A DNA stretch of 33,264 nucleotides from a bacterium (GTDB lineage Archaea; Nanoarchaeota; Nanoarchaeia; Woesearchaeales; UBA10216). Of the stretch, positions 1-5,559 are shown piece after piece (the stretch's first letter is position 1; each line of letters opens with the position of its first letter). The translations under genes were made by a program, and so were the position numbers. The stretch lies in contig JAAGZO010000073.1 in NCBI GenBank assembly GCA_024206195.1, positions 1 to 33,264 on the forward strand, written 5' to 3'. The notes beneath the pieces are model-generated. The model did no database searches, had not been told where the DNA came from, and saw nothing but the letters and a program-made list of their open reading frames with translations.

Positions 1-1
1 C

Positions 2-145
2 ACCCTCAAAGATGTGTTGAGTAGGGAGCAGATAGAGTATGGTTTACGATGTTTTCAAAATAGTAGAGACAGTGAAATAGACTGTAACATGGACACTTCT
101 GTGGTAGATTCTCTCATAACCCTATTTGAAAAGGAGGGGAAGTGA
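2..145 (+). CDS. 3' end of a small protein paralogous to the next gene (partial)
   Basis: The window opens inside an open frame that reads 47 residues to a TGA at 143-145. Its start lies outside the window. The readable part aligns along its length with the C-terminal half of the next gene: both contain (T)L-x-DVLS-(K/R)-EQI near the beginning of the aligned stretch and end in LIxLFEKE. The two genes are therefore a tandem duplication, and by analogy the missing N-terminus probably carries a CxxC pair. The stop overlaps the next ATG by one base (TGATG), which suggests translational coupling. Function unknown. Confidence 0.7.
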   Translation, partial: TLKDVLSREQIEYGLRCFQNSRDSEIDCNMDTSVVDSLITLFEKEGK

Positions 146-369
146 TGAGTAAAGTAAACTGTGATAAATGTTACAAGCTAACGGAAACTCACAAAGCAAA
201 AATATTTTGTGAAGATTGTAACCCCACCCTCTCTGATGTGTTGAGTAAGGAGCAGATAAAGGTTGTCTTAAGAGGATTGCAATATTACTTAGATATTAAC
301 ACAAAAACATGGGACGCAGAAAAGATACGCGACCTCATAGCCCTATTTGAAAAGGAGCAAGAGAAATGA
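145..369 (+). CDS. Small two-CxxC zinc-ribbon-like protein, 74 aa
   Basis: The start is taken at the ATG at 145, because an AAGGAGG site lies seven bases upstream; an in-frame GTG at 142 is less likely. The N-terminus has two CxxC pairs (Cys6/Cys9 and Cys22/Cys25) spaced like a small zinc ribbon. A predicted helical C-terminus follows, and this part is duplicated in the partial gene upstream. The stop overlaps the next start in an ATGA arrangement at 366-369. Small zinc-ribbon proteins of this size are common in phage early operons as host-takeover or regulatory proteins, but nothing here shows a specific role. Confidence 0.75.
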   Translation: MSKVNCDKCYKLTETHKAKIFCEDCNPTLSDVLSKEQIKVVLRGLQYYLDINTKTWDAEKIRDLIALFEKEQEK

Positions 370-560
370 ACCACTTGATAAAGGAATGCTGCAAGTGCAG
401 GCGAGTTCCAAAACTAGTAGGACACAGCGAAGATTTTTCTTCTCACTATGAATGCGAATGTGGTAGAAGGACAGAAAGGTTTTACGACATGATTTCTCAT
501 GTAGAGGCAATTTTTAAATGGAATCGCCAAAATGAGGACAGATGTGGCAAGGCAAAGTAA
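366..560 (+). CDS. Lar-like small zinc-ribbon protein, 64 aa
   Basis: The layout is C-x2-C near residues 8-11, then a Y-x-C-x-C-G motif at residues 28-33, then an (E)AI-x-x-WNRQ ending. This matches the general pattern of Lar-type restriction-alleviation proteins and related phage zinc ribbons (CPxCG, then CxCG, then EAIxxWNRR). In the known Lar protein the effect is to modulate a type I restriction system of the host; whether this distant, pattern-level match does the same is inference. The start overlaps the previous stop by four bases, and the end overlaps the resolvase start, so it sits in a tightly coupled operon. Confidence 0.6.
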   Translation: MNHLIKECCKCRRVPKLVGHSEDFSSHYECECGRRTERFYDMISHVEAIFKWNRQNEDRCGKAK

Positions 561-960
561 GTACCAATGTGAATTGAAGTTGCTCACTCCCAATATGGTA
601 TGTATGGAGTTTAATTTTCATATGCCATCCCAAAACAAACTTTACCCAATGCATAGAAATTCTAAAATGCCTGCATGGGTAATCAAGAATCAATGGAAAA
701 AGAATATCCTGAGAAGCATGACTAATTACGGCTTAATGAAAAGGACTGAGTGCCGGAAGAAAATAATCATAACCAGAATTTATACCGGAAGGCATAGGGA
801 AATTGACTATGATAATTTTGTTGGCGGTTGTAAGCCCCTTTTGGATTCACTCAAGGATGTCAAGTTTATTGTCGATGATAATCCTAAGTGGTTAGACCGA
901 GAATATATGCAGGAAAAACAAGATAAAAACGTAACGCAAGTGAGGATTTATGACATATAA
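532..960 (+). CDS. RusA-family Holliday junction resolvase
   Basis: RusA-type enzymes are small homodimeric endonucleases that cut four-way DNA junctions in phage replication and recombination. The key signature is here: a D-x-DN motif at residues 92-95, followed by GGCKPLLDSL at 98-107 and a DD pair at 115-116 with a nearby Pro and Trp. These match the catalytic acidic residues and conserved Lys of the family, and the length (142 aa) is normal. The start is uncertain: ATG 532 overlaps the previous gene by 29 bases and has no clear Shine-Dalgarno site; GTG 544 follows an AGGA, and ATG 595 is also possible. All keep the catalytic region. Its place upstream of an exonuclease and RecT fits a recombination module. 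Confidence 0.88.
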   Translation: MRTDVARQSKYQCELKLLTPNMVCMEFNFHMPSQNKLYPMHRNSKMPAWVIKNQWKKNILRSMTNYGLMKRTECRKKIIITRIYTGRHREIDYDNFVGGCKPLLDSLKDVKFIVDDNPKWLDREYMQEKQDKNVTQVRIYDI

Positions 961-1195
961 GACACCTGAGTTAGAGGATAAAAGGCTGACAGCTGATGAG
1001 GCGAAAGCCTTAGTAATCAAATACGAAAAGGAATGTATAGACATGCTGTATGGCAGGAAGCCGAGGAAAGAATGGAAAAATACAAGAAATATTATAAAAA
1101 CGCTGAGAAGGTATTTAGAGTCGCTTGGAGATGCTTCGATAGAACAGCCGGCAGGATGGCAAGATGGTACTGGAATCGAATCAAGCCAGAAATAA
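950..1195 (+). CDS. Hypothetical early protein, 81 aa
   Basis: I do not recognise this protein. It is charged and probably helical, with a basic middle (residues about 36-54) and no Cys cluster or membrane segment. The ATG overlaps the end of the resolvase gene by 11 bases and is preceded by GTGAGG, which supports this frame. Another frame, 1033-1245, is open over part of the same DNA but has a Trp/Arg-rich composition and no coupling. The gene is the last one before the repressor promoter. Confidence 0.6.
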   Translation: MTYKTPELEDKRLTADEAKALVIKYEKECIDMLYGRKPRKEWKNTRNIIKTLRRYLESLGDASIEQPAGWQDGTGIESSQK

Positions 1196-1226
1196 GTACC
1201 ATCAAGGTTTGCAGGATAGGCAAAAA

Positions 1227-1288
1227 AAGAGTCATATTCCTGTGAAAAATACCTTGACATGAGTCATAGCTTTGATACGATGACTCAT
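1227..1288 (+). promoter_or_regulatory. Early promoter with three in-phase operator half-palindromes
   Basis: A sigma70-type promoter is visible: TTGACA at 1254-1259, a 16-base spacer, and TACGAT at 1276-1281. The pseudo-palindrome ATGAGTCAT covers 1259-1267, and its perfect inverted copy ATGACTCAT covers 1280-1288, so the two bracket the spacer and cover the -10 box. A third copy with one mismatch, AAGAGTCAT, lies at 1227-1235. Distances are 32 and 21 bases, about three and two helical turns, so all three would face the same side of the DNA. The arrangement suggests repression by the HTH protein encoded just downstream (autoregulation, inferred). AAAGGAG follows at about 1289-1295 as its ribosome site. 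Confidence 0.75.
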
Positions 1289-1301
1289 AAAGGAGAATAA
1301 C

Positions 1302-1508
1302 ATGGATAAGGAACTAGGCGAGATTATTAAGGAAAAGTTAAGAGATAAGGGAATGAGCTTAACCAAGCTGGCTAAAATCCTAGACCGGAAGCAAAGCACC
1401 CTCTCTTATTTCTTACAAGGCAAATTTAAGTCTGCCTACCTGAATGACTTTTTTAAACAATTTTGTGAAAGCGAGGGTATAGAATGGCAATCAAATCAAG
1501 AGGAATAG
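1302..1508 (+). CDS. XRE-family helix-turn-helix regulator, 68 aa
   Basis: A minimal Cro/CI-like DNA-binding protein: residues about 18-43 read MSLTKLAKILDRKQSTLSYF followed by LQGK, which is the expected LTxxxLAxxLxxxxSTLSxxLxGK pattern of an XRE helix-turn-helix. There is no dimerisation or peptidase domain beyond about residue 60, so it is Cro-sized rather than CI-sized. It is the first gene after a promoter packed with inverted-repeat operators, which suggests it represses its own transcription and that of the recombination genes downstream. The last 25 bases overlap the exonuclease start. Confidence 0.85.
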   Translation: MDKELGEIIKEKLRDKGMSLTKLAKILDRKQSTLSYFLQGKFKSAYLNDFFKQFCESEGIEWQSNQEE

Positions 1509-2491
1509 GAGCATCAGAAATAGGGGAACTACTCAATATTGAGTGGGGATGTCGAAGGCGCTTATATTATAAGAAAGCCAGAATTGAGCCAGACTTTCCT
1601 ATGGTGGAAACCGGAGCAATGAAAAGAGGCAAGATGCTTGAAGATGATGCAGTGCAAGAGTTCACTGAAACCACCGGACTTGAAGCCATAGAGATTAACA
1701 GCCCTGAACCGTTCAGGCATCAAAAAGCCCCGATGATAGCATTTATTGACCGCTTAGTGAAAGAAGTATCCGGTGACTGTCTGACAATCCTTGAGGTCAA
1801 AGTTCCCGGTTTTGGTCAATTTAAGAATGTCAAGGAAAATGGCTTGCCTCAAACTTATATCCTACAAATGCAGGCTGAGTTGGCATTGGAATACAATCTT
1901 GAAAAAATGGGCATAGATGACGGGGAACTTCCTAAAGTCCAAAAAGACTACGGAAGGTTTGCTGTGCTACATGCAGACTCTTGGACTTTGCTTGAGTTTA
2001 CTGTGGAAAGAAACGATAAGATTATCAGTAAAATAGAAACAGAGTCAACAAAGTTTTGGGAAGATTTATGTAATGAGCAAGAGCCTGACCAGCTAGAGTT
2101 TGGGGATAACCGATGCAAGAGATGCAACTGGCATAAAACTTGTTGGAAAGAAAAACAGGAAATTCTTATATCTCTACCAGACCAATCAGACATAACCGAT
2201 ATGTCAGACAATGAAATCCTAGTTAATTCTGCAAGAGAGTTTGCTGTTGCAAAGGATACTGAGAAGGAAGCCAAGAAAAAGAAAGAAGAACTCAAAGAGG
2301 AAATACAACAGCTTATTGGTGATAATCCAATAGTAACTGCTAAGGGTATGCTGGTCACAAACAAATTAAGCAACCGGACTTCATGGGATTTGGAATCTCT
2401 TATAAATGACCATCCGGAGCTTAAAGAAAAATATATCAGGGTAACAACTCAAACAAGGTTTAATGTTAAACCAAGAAAAGGAGATGAGTAA
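1484..2491 (+). CDS. YqaJ-like PD-(D/E)XK exonuclease with Cys cluster
   Basis: This is a lambda-exonuclease-type protein that resects double-stranded DNA ends for single-strand annealing with RecT. The family order is visible: GIGASEIGELL at residues 7-17, an acidic motif around 52-55, the catalytic Asp in AFIDR (Asp89), ILEVK with Glu104 and Lys106, and the LQMQ motif at 127-130. Unusually it also has a C-x2-C-x5-C cluster (Cys211, 214, 220) and a lone Cys23 near the N-terminus, the same layout that holds an iron-sulfur cluster in Cas4/AddB-type nucleases. The last third is a charged coiled coil. The start has a GAGGG site and overlaps the repressor gene; recT begins directly after its stop. 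Confidence 0.88.
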   Translation: MAIKSRGIGASEIGELLNIEWGCRRRLYYKKARIEPDFPMVETGAMKRGKMLEDDAVQEFTETTGLEAIEINSPEPFRHQKAPMIAFIDRLVKEVSGDCLTILEVKVPGFGQFKNVKENGLPQTYILQMQAELALEYNLEKMGIDDGELPKVQKDYGRFAVLHADSWTLLEFTVERNDKIISKIETESTKFWEDLCNEQEPDQLEFGDNRCKRCNWHKTCWKEKQEILISLPDQSDITDMSDNEILVNSAREFAVAKDTEKEAKKKKEELKEEIQQLIGDNPIVTAKGMLVTNKLSNRTSWDLESLINDHPELKEKYIRVTTQTRFNVKPRKGDE

Positions 2492-3247
2492 ATGGATAAG
2501 GAAACCAAGTTAGTACCGGCAGAAACTGCAATCAAGCAATTCTTTGAAATCAACAAAGATAAGCTTGCAAAGATTTTGCCGAAAGACAAAAGCCCCGACA
2601 GGTTTATGATGTCGGCTCTAACCGAATGTTGGAAAAATAAAGATTTACAAAATGCTGACAAGTTAAGTTTGTTCAACGCTGTGCTTGAAGCAGCGGAGCT
2701 TGGCATTGAAGTCGGCTCTACCAGAGGACTTGCGCACTTAGTGATGTTCGGGAATCAAGTCAAACTGATGTTGGACTATAAAGGATTGATAGAGCTGGTC
2801 GGAAGGTCTGATAATGTTGTGGACATCAGAGCCAGAGAAGTCAGAGAAAACGACACCTTTGATGTAGACTATGGCATGGAAGAAAAGCTAGTCCACAAGC
2901 CCATGCTCACCGGAGATAGAGGAAAACCCATGTACTATTATGCCATCATAAAATTCAAAGATGGCACTGTAGCCTTTGACTATATGGATATGGATGAAAT
3001 AAAAAAAGCCAGAGGCAAATCGAAAACTCAGAAAGTCTGGAATGAGTGGCCGGAAGAAATGGCCAAGAAAACTATCATAAGGAGATTGCTAAAGACCGTA
3101 CCGAAATATATAGAGAAGGTGCAGCAAGCAATGAACAAAGATGCTGAGGTCGAATACGGCAAGATGGCGGTTTCATCCAGCGATGTTGCTGGTGAAATAA
3201 CAGATGATAATTTAAAAAAGCTTGAAGAAAGGTTAGAGGAAGAATAA
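2492..3247 (+). CDS. recT: RecT-family single-strand annealing protein
   Basis: RecT proteins coat single-stranded DNA and anneal it to complementary strands, working with the paired exonuclease. The diagnostic block is clear: an (A)xLGIEVGSTRGLAHLV-type stretch, then QVKLMLDYKGLIEL, IxAREV, the HKP motif after EEKLV, and the EMAKKTIIRRLLK region near the C-terminus. The length of 251 aa is typical, though the tail after residue 220 is short and acidic. The ATG follows the exonuclease stop with no gap and the gene has its own GGAG site inside the preceding frame. With the exonuclease and the resolvase it forms a recombination set. Confidence 0.92.
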   Translation: MDKETKLVPAETAIKQFFEINKDKLAKILPKDKSPDRFMMSALTECWKNKDLQNADKLSLFNAVLEAAELGIEVGSTRGLAHLVMFGNQVKLMLDYKGLIELVGRSDNVVDIRAREVRENDTFDVDYGMEEKLVHKPMLTGDRGKPMYYYAIIKFKDGTVAFDYMDMDEIKKARGKSKTQKVWNEWPEEMAKKTIIRRLLKTVPKYIEKVQQAMNKDAEVEYGKMAVSSSDVAGEITDDNLKKLEERLEEE

Positions 3248-3411
3248 TGAAAATTACGTTGCTTCACCTGACTATGATTGCAGCTATTGCAGTAATTGCA
3301 GTTGTGTTCGCTTTCTCATACATGAAGGTTAAGGACAAGCAACAACAATTTGAAACTCGCATCCAATATTTAGAAAGGATGCTAGGCAGTGACGTTTACA
3401 AGCGCCAGTAG
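3247..3411 (+). CDS. Small single-pass membrane protein, 54 aa
   Basis: The ATG overlaps the recT stop by one base (TAATG), so translation is probably coupled. The 54 residues comprise one hydrophobic segment (about residues 4-25, rich in Ala, Ile and Val), followed by a charged, Gln-rich stretch that looks like a short coiled coil, with a basic start that favours a cytoplasmic coil or a periplasmic one depending on orientation. It is the last plus-strand gene before the convergent late block. Function unknown; a membrane anchor for the recombination complex or a small lysis-type protein would both fit, but neither is shown. Confidence 0.65.
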   Translation: MKITLLHLTMIAAIAVIAVVFAFSYMKVKDKQQQFETRIQYLERMLGSDVYKRQ

Positions 3412-3422
3412 GGGATGATGGA

Positions 3423-3767
3423 TTACTCTTTAGGAGTATTATTCCAATCATATGTAGGTGTGGGTGTCGGTGATGGCTTCGGGATTAAGTTCTCGAAGCC
3501 TAGACACTTCAAGACCTTTTTCAATTCCTTCTTTTCACAATCAAACTTGTCCATTCCGTCTTTATCTTTGTACTGAACGCAAAGTAAAATATTGTCCTTA
3601 GTCTTTAGATTTTCTATTGTAACGAACACAGAGTCACCGTAGGTGTCCGCATAAGCCTTGTAAAGAACAACAAGGCATAGTAAGCATAGGGCGATAATCG
3701 AATATAATACAACCTTCTCAATTATACTCACTTTCATGTTTTTAAATAATTCTGTAAACCAGCTCAT
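3423..3767 (-). CDS. Single-pass membrane protein with Pro-rich tail, last gene of the late operon
   Basis: The 114-residue protein has a short N-terminal cytoplasmic-type segment, one strong membrane helix at about residues 17-40, then a soluble region with two pairs of Cys-containing stretches, and a C-terminal PKPSPTPTPT linker. The start overlaps the previous lipoprotein stop by four bases. The position, at the end of the lysis cassette beside a lipoprotein, is compatible with an inner-membrane spanin partner, but the soluble part is not an obvious coiled coil. Function unproven. Confidence 0.65.
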   Translation of the reverse strand: MSWFTELFKNMKVSIIEKVVLYSIIALCLLCLVVLYKAYADTYGDSVFVTIENLKTKDNILLCVQYKDKDGMDKFDCEKKELKKVLKCLGFENLIPKPSPTPTPTYDWNNTPKE

Positions 3768-4030
3768 TCGTCTTTTTCCTTTCTCGCTTTCAAGACTGCT
3801 TTACACTTTTCAAGTTTGTCTGCAACTTGGTCATCCCAATAGCCTTTATCAAAACAATATTTTCCGGCCAATATCTTTTTAACAAAAGCGCAATCGCAAG
3901 CCTCAAAGTCAAAGTCGATGTCTTTATCCGTATCTATTATCTTTTTGTTTGAAGGCAGATATTCAATCCTCTTTCCTGAGCAAGATGTCAAGCTCAGACA
4001 GAGTATCATCAAAATCGTCAGCGATACCAT
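3764..4030 (-). CDS. Small lipoprotein, candidate outer-membrane spanin (Rz1-like)
   Basis: The likely start is the ATG at 4030, eight bases after AAAGGTGA. From there a short signal peptide ends in the lipobox LTSC, with the lipidated Cys at position 17, and a charged mature region of about 70 residues follows. The frame is open further upstream to an ATG at 4090, but that start has no ribosome site and would put 20 polar residues ahead of the signal peptide. Its start lies inside the preceding membrane-protein gene in another frame, the same nesting seen for Rz/Rz1 spanin pairs. A lipoprotein points to a diderm host. It lacks the Pro-rich mature region typical of many o-spanins. Confidence 0.68.
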   Translation of the reverse strand: MVSLTILMILCLSLTSCSGKRIEYLPSNKKIIDTDKDIDFDFEACDCAFVKKILAGKYCFDKGYWDDQVADKLEKCKAVLKARKEKDE

Positions 4031-4202
4031 CAGTATCACCTTTTGACATTTTATTATGCCTTCGCATTCTTCTCTTTTTATAGAGTTCATAAATCCATTT
4101 GCTCCGTTTGTTTTCTGGTGACTGCCTTTTCTTCTCTAATATAAATAAAACTATATTGAGAGTTAAGGTCAATCCCAATCCTATTACATTTGCCCAATCC
4201 AT
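3963..4202 (-). CDS. Membrane protein with basic tail, candidate holin or i-spanin
   Basis: The 79-residue protein has one N-terminal hydrophobic helix (about residues 4-23) followed directly by a very basic stretch of Lys and Arg up to residue 50 and an acidic C-terminal tail. The positive-inside rule would place the tail in the cytoplasm, which fits a small holin better than a spanin. On the other hand the lipoprotein gene starts inside it in another frame, as o-spanin genes do inside i-spanin genes. The start lies just after a GC-rich hairpin. Role in lysis is inferred from context only. Confidence 0.6.
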   Translation of the reverse strand: MDWANVIGLGLTLTLNIVLFILEKKRQSPENKRSKWIYELYKKRRMRRHNKMSKGDTDGIADDFDDTLSELDILLRKED

Positions 4203-4212
4203 AAAGTGTAGT

Positions 4213-4239
4213 GGGGCAGACGGAGGGTATGCCTGCCCC
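4213..4239 (-). terminator. GC-rich intergenic hairpin, possible partial terminator
   Basis: GGGGCAG at 4213-4219 and CTGCCCC at 4233-4239 form a perfect seven-pair stem. It sits between the end of the 113-residue gene and the start of the membrane protein gene. No run of T follows on the minus strand, so full rho-independent termination is doubtful; an attenuating or mRNA-stabilising hairpin is an alternative. A second small stem, GGTTG/CAACC, lies next to it at 4240-4253. Confidence 0.4.
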
Positions 4240-4252
4240 GGTTGAGTACAAC

Positions 4253-4594
4253 CTACGGAGTAGGCTGCGTTACCTTATCTTTTATAAGGTCAACAAGTTT
4301 AACAAGGTTTAGTCCTGCAGCCAAAGCATACAGAGTTACTTCCTCACTAAAAGCAGCCCCTAGATTAGCTTTAAGATAATCATTGATTTCCTGAACTTCG
4401 GCAGCATCCAAATCTCCAAGCTCTGCCGGTACTTGACCAATCCCTGCAACTGCTTCCGGCATTGCTAGGCCGGGGTCAATTAAAAGGGTTAAGTCTTGCC
4501 AGCCAATTTTTCCATCGGCTTGAGCCAGAGCGAATGCCTTTGCTAGTTTCACTGCCACCAATAGAACATCTTTTGTTTCTTTCACGCCTGCCAT
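4253..4594 (-). CDS. Small late protein of unknown function, 113 aa
   Basis: The start is secure: ATG 4594 follows AAAGGAG. The sequence is Ala/Leu-rich and probably all-helical. It begins with a KETKDVLL-type helix and has a central QVPAELGDLDAAEVQEI stretch. I recall similar small proteins beside endolysins in other phages but know of no assigned function. There is no signal peptide; the N-terminal and C-terminal helices are only moderately hydrophobic. It lies between the endolysin and the putative holin/spanin genes, so a role in lysis or virion maturation is possible. Confidence 0.75.
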   Translation of the reverse strand: MAGVKETKDVLLVAVKLAKAFALAQADGKIGWQDLTLLIDPGLAMPEAVAGIGQVPAELGDLDAAEVQEINDYLKANLGAAFSEEVTLYALAAGLNLVKLVDLIKDKVTQPTP

Positions 4595-4724
4595 AATTTT
4601 CTCCTTTCAAGTTTACTTCTTTTTCTTCCTTCGCTTCTTTGCCTTTCTTTTTTCTTTTCGAGAAGGCTTTGCGCTTTTTCCCTTTGGCATAGTAAAGTCC
4701 TTCCTCTCTATCCCAATAAGCCAT
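4476..4724 (-). CDS. Lys-rich small ORF after the endolysin (uncertain)
   Basis: The ATG at 4724 overlaps the endolysin stop (TGATG) and has AGGA just upstream. The first half reads like a real protein (MAYWDREEGLYYAKG, then a Lys/Glu-rich region), while the last 40 residues run through the well-supported 113-residue gene in another frame and look unnatural. Either it is a true 82-residue protein with a long overlap, or the A-rich region encodes the 25-residue peptide listed at 4613-4690. I cannot decide between them by eye. Confidence 0.4.
   Translation of the reverse strand: MAYWDREEGLYYAKGKKRKAFSKRKKKGKEAKEEKEVNLKGENYGRRERNKRCSIGGSETSKGIRSGSSRWKNWLARLNPFN
4613..4690 (-). CDS. 25-residue Lys/Arg-rich micro-ORF (alternative to the overlapping frame)
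   Basis: ATG 4690 lies eight bases after AGGAAGG and encodes 25 residues, almost all basic after MPKGKSAKPS, ending at TAA 4613-4615. The stop is followed at once by the ribosome site of the 113-residue gene, so spacing fits a compact operon. Very short poly-basic proteins occur in phage late regions, possibly as nucleic-acid-binding peptides. The overlapping +1 frame is also open, so this call is an alternative rather than an addition. Confidence 0.35.
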   Translation of the reverse strand: MPKGKSAKPSRKEKRKAKKRRKKKK

Positions 4725-5200
4725 CAAGTCCTCACATAAAACGGGTCAACATAGCCTGCAATTTTATCTCTACTTCTATGGTCACGAATTTTTATAAATG
4801 CATTATCTCTAATTGCATCAGCTTTTGTCAAAGTTTTTGAACCACCGCCTGACGCACCAATGGCAATTCTTTCGTTTAACATTATTTCAACATGAACTAT
4901 TTTCTTATGAATGTTTTCATAAAAGACAAGGCAACCCCTTGTAGGAGTCATTACAGGTTGAAACATATTGTATAAAGATTCGGCAGTAAAGTCAGCGTTA
5001 CGTTTTATTTTTCCTGCAGCTTTTAAAAACTCAACTGCGAATCCAGAGCAATCAAATCCGGTAGGGTCATCTCCGCCCCAAGAGTACCAAGTGCCTGCAA
5101 ACTGCAAAGCATATCCACATGCTATCTCTCTGTCTGATTCGAGGTATCGTCTGTAGACCTCGAACCCTTTCTTGATGAGTCTGTCCAGCCACATGAGCAT
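4724..5200 (-). CDS. NlpC/P60-family endolysin
   Basis: A cell-wall hydrolase of the NlpC/P60 papain-like fold, which cuts peptide bonds in peptidoglycan stems. Counting from ATG 5200, the catalytic Cys is in GFDCSGF (Cys51), preceded by the typical YSWGG stretch, and the His is in VHVEI (His103). The third polar residue is not certain by eye. The start was chosen because GGGAGG lies five bases upstream; an upstream in-frame ATG at 5251 has no ribosome site and falls in the zinc-ribbon gene. There is no signal peptide, so release needs a holin. The length of 158 aa is that of a single-domain enzyme. Confidence 0.87.
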   Translation of the reverse strand: MLMWLDRLIKKGFEVYRRYLESDREIACGYALQFAGTWYSWGGDDPTGFDCSGFAVEFLKAAGKIKRNADFTAESLYNMFQPVMTPTRGCLVFYENIHKKIVHVEIMLNERIAIGASGGGSKTLTKADAIRDNAFIKIRDHRSRDKIAGYVDPFYVRT

Positions 5201-5274
5201 ATCAGCCTCCCTTCTTTTGGTGCATAAATATACTCTCCACAATGAGGGCATTTGAAATCTTTAACTTCCGCCAT
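5122..5274 (-). CDS. 50-residue zinc-ribbon protein overlapping the endolysin start
   Basis: The frame begins at ATG 5274 directly after the previous gene's stop and ends at TAG 5122-5124. It has a textbook zinc-ribbon pattern: KCPHCG (Cys9, Cys12) and, 14 residues later, CSCGW (Cys26, Cys28). The last 20 residues are Ser/Arg/Thr-rich and read through the first 79 bases of the endolysin gene in another frame. No Shine-Dalgarno site is visible, so translation may be coupled to the upstream gene. It contains the endolysin ribosome site, so its translation could affect endolysin timing. Function unknown. Confidence 0.68.
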   Translation of the reverse strand: MAEVKDFKCPHCGEYIYAPKEGRLICSCGWTDSSRKGSRSTDDTSNQTER

Positions 5275-5559
5275 TTAAAATAAACTTAATATTTTGGATG
5301 CAGCTGTACCGCCACCACCACCAATAGCAAACGCTAAGAAATAATATTTCCATTTCAAATCCTTAAACTTACCTTCCATGATACTGCAGCGCTTTAGCTG
5401 TGCTAACTTGTACGCAGCAATATCCTCTCGCAATTTCCCTATCTCTGCTTTAATCTCATCTCTGTTGTCATCTGACTTGTCGCTTTGTTTCTCAACGGTG
5501 TTTTCAAGACGGTCAATGCGTTTAACAAAAATCTCCGTATATCTTTCAAAATCTGGCAT
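5275..5559 (-). CDS. Coiled-coil protein with C-terminal membrane helix (XhlA-like layout)
   Basis: The start is ATG 5559, which overlaps the cupin stop (TGATG) and has AAGGA nearby; a longer frame to 5607 lies inside the cupin gene. The protein has a long charged heptad-like helix from about residue 5 to 70 and a Gly-rich hydrophobic C-terminal segment. This is the layout of XhlA/haemolysin-type phage lysis proteins, where a coiled coil is anchored by a C-terminal membrane helix and works with a holin. The sequence match is at architecture level only. Confidence 0.65.
   Translation of the reverse strand: MPDFERYTEIFVKRIDRLENTVEKQSDKSDDNRDEIKAEIGKLREDIAAYKLAQLKRCSIMEGKFKDLKWKYYFLAFAIGGGGGTAASKILSLF

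Noticed and set aside
1033..1245. 70-residue plus-strand frame
   Set aside because: It overlaps the coupled 81-residue frame at 950-1195, which has a better start; the composition (many Trp/Arg/Cys) is unnatural.
892..1260. 122-residue minus-strand frame over the early genes
   Set aside because: It lies opposite the resolvase and the 81-residue gene, has a hydrophobic/Ser-rich composition typical of an antisense shadow, and has no ribosome site.
1948..2373. 141-residue minus-strand frame inside the exonuclease gene
   Set aside because: Antisense shadow of a well-supported gene; Ser/Leu-rich and without a start signal.
3424..3438. TACTC/GAGTA stem at the convergent junction as a terminator
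   Set aside because: Only five pairs, no T run, and it overlaps the last codons of the minus-strand gene.
4030..4090. Upstream start (ATG 4090) for the lipoprotein
   Set aside because: No Shine-Dalgarno site and it would place 20 polar residues before the signal peptide; ATG 4030 has AAAGGTGA at the right distance.
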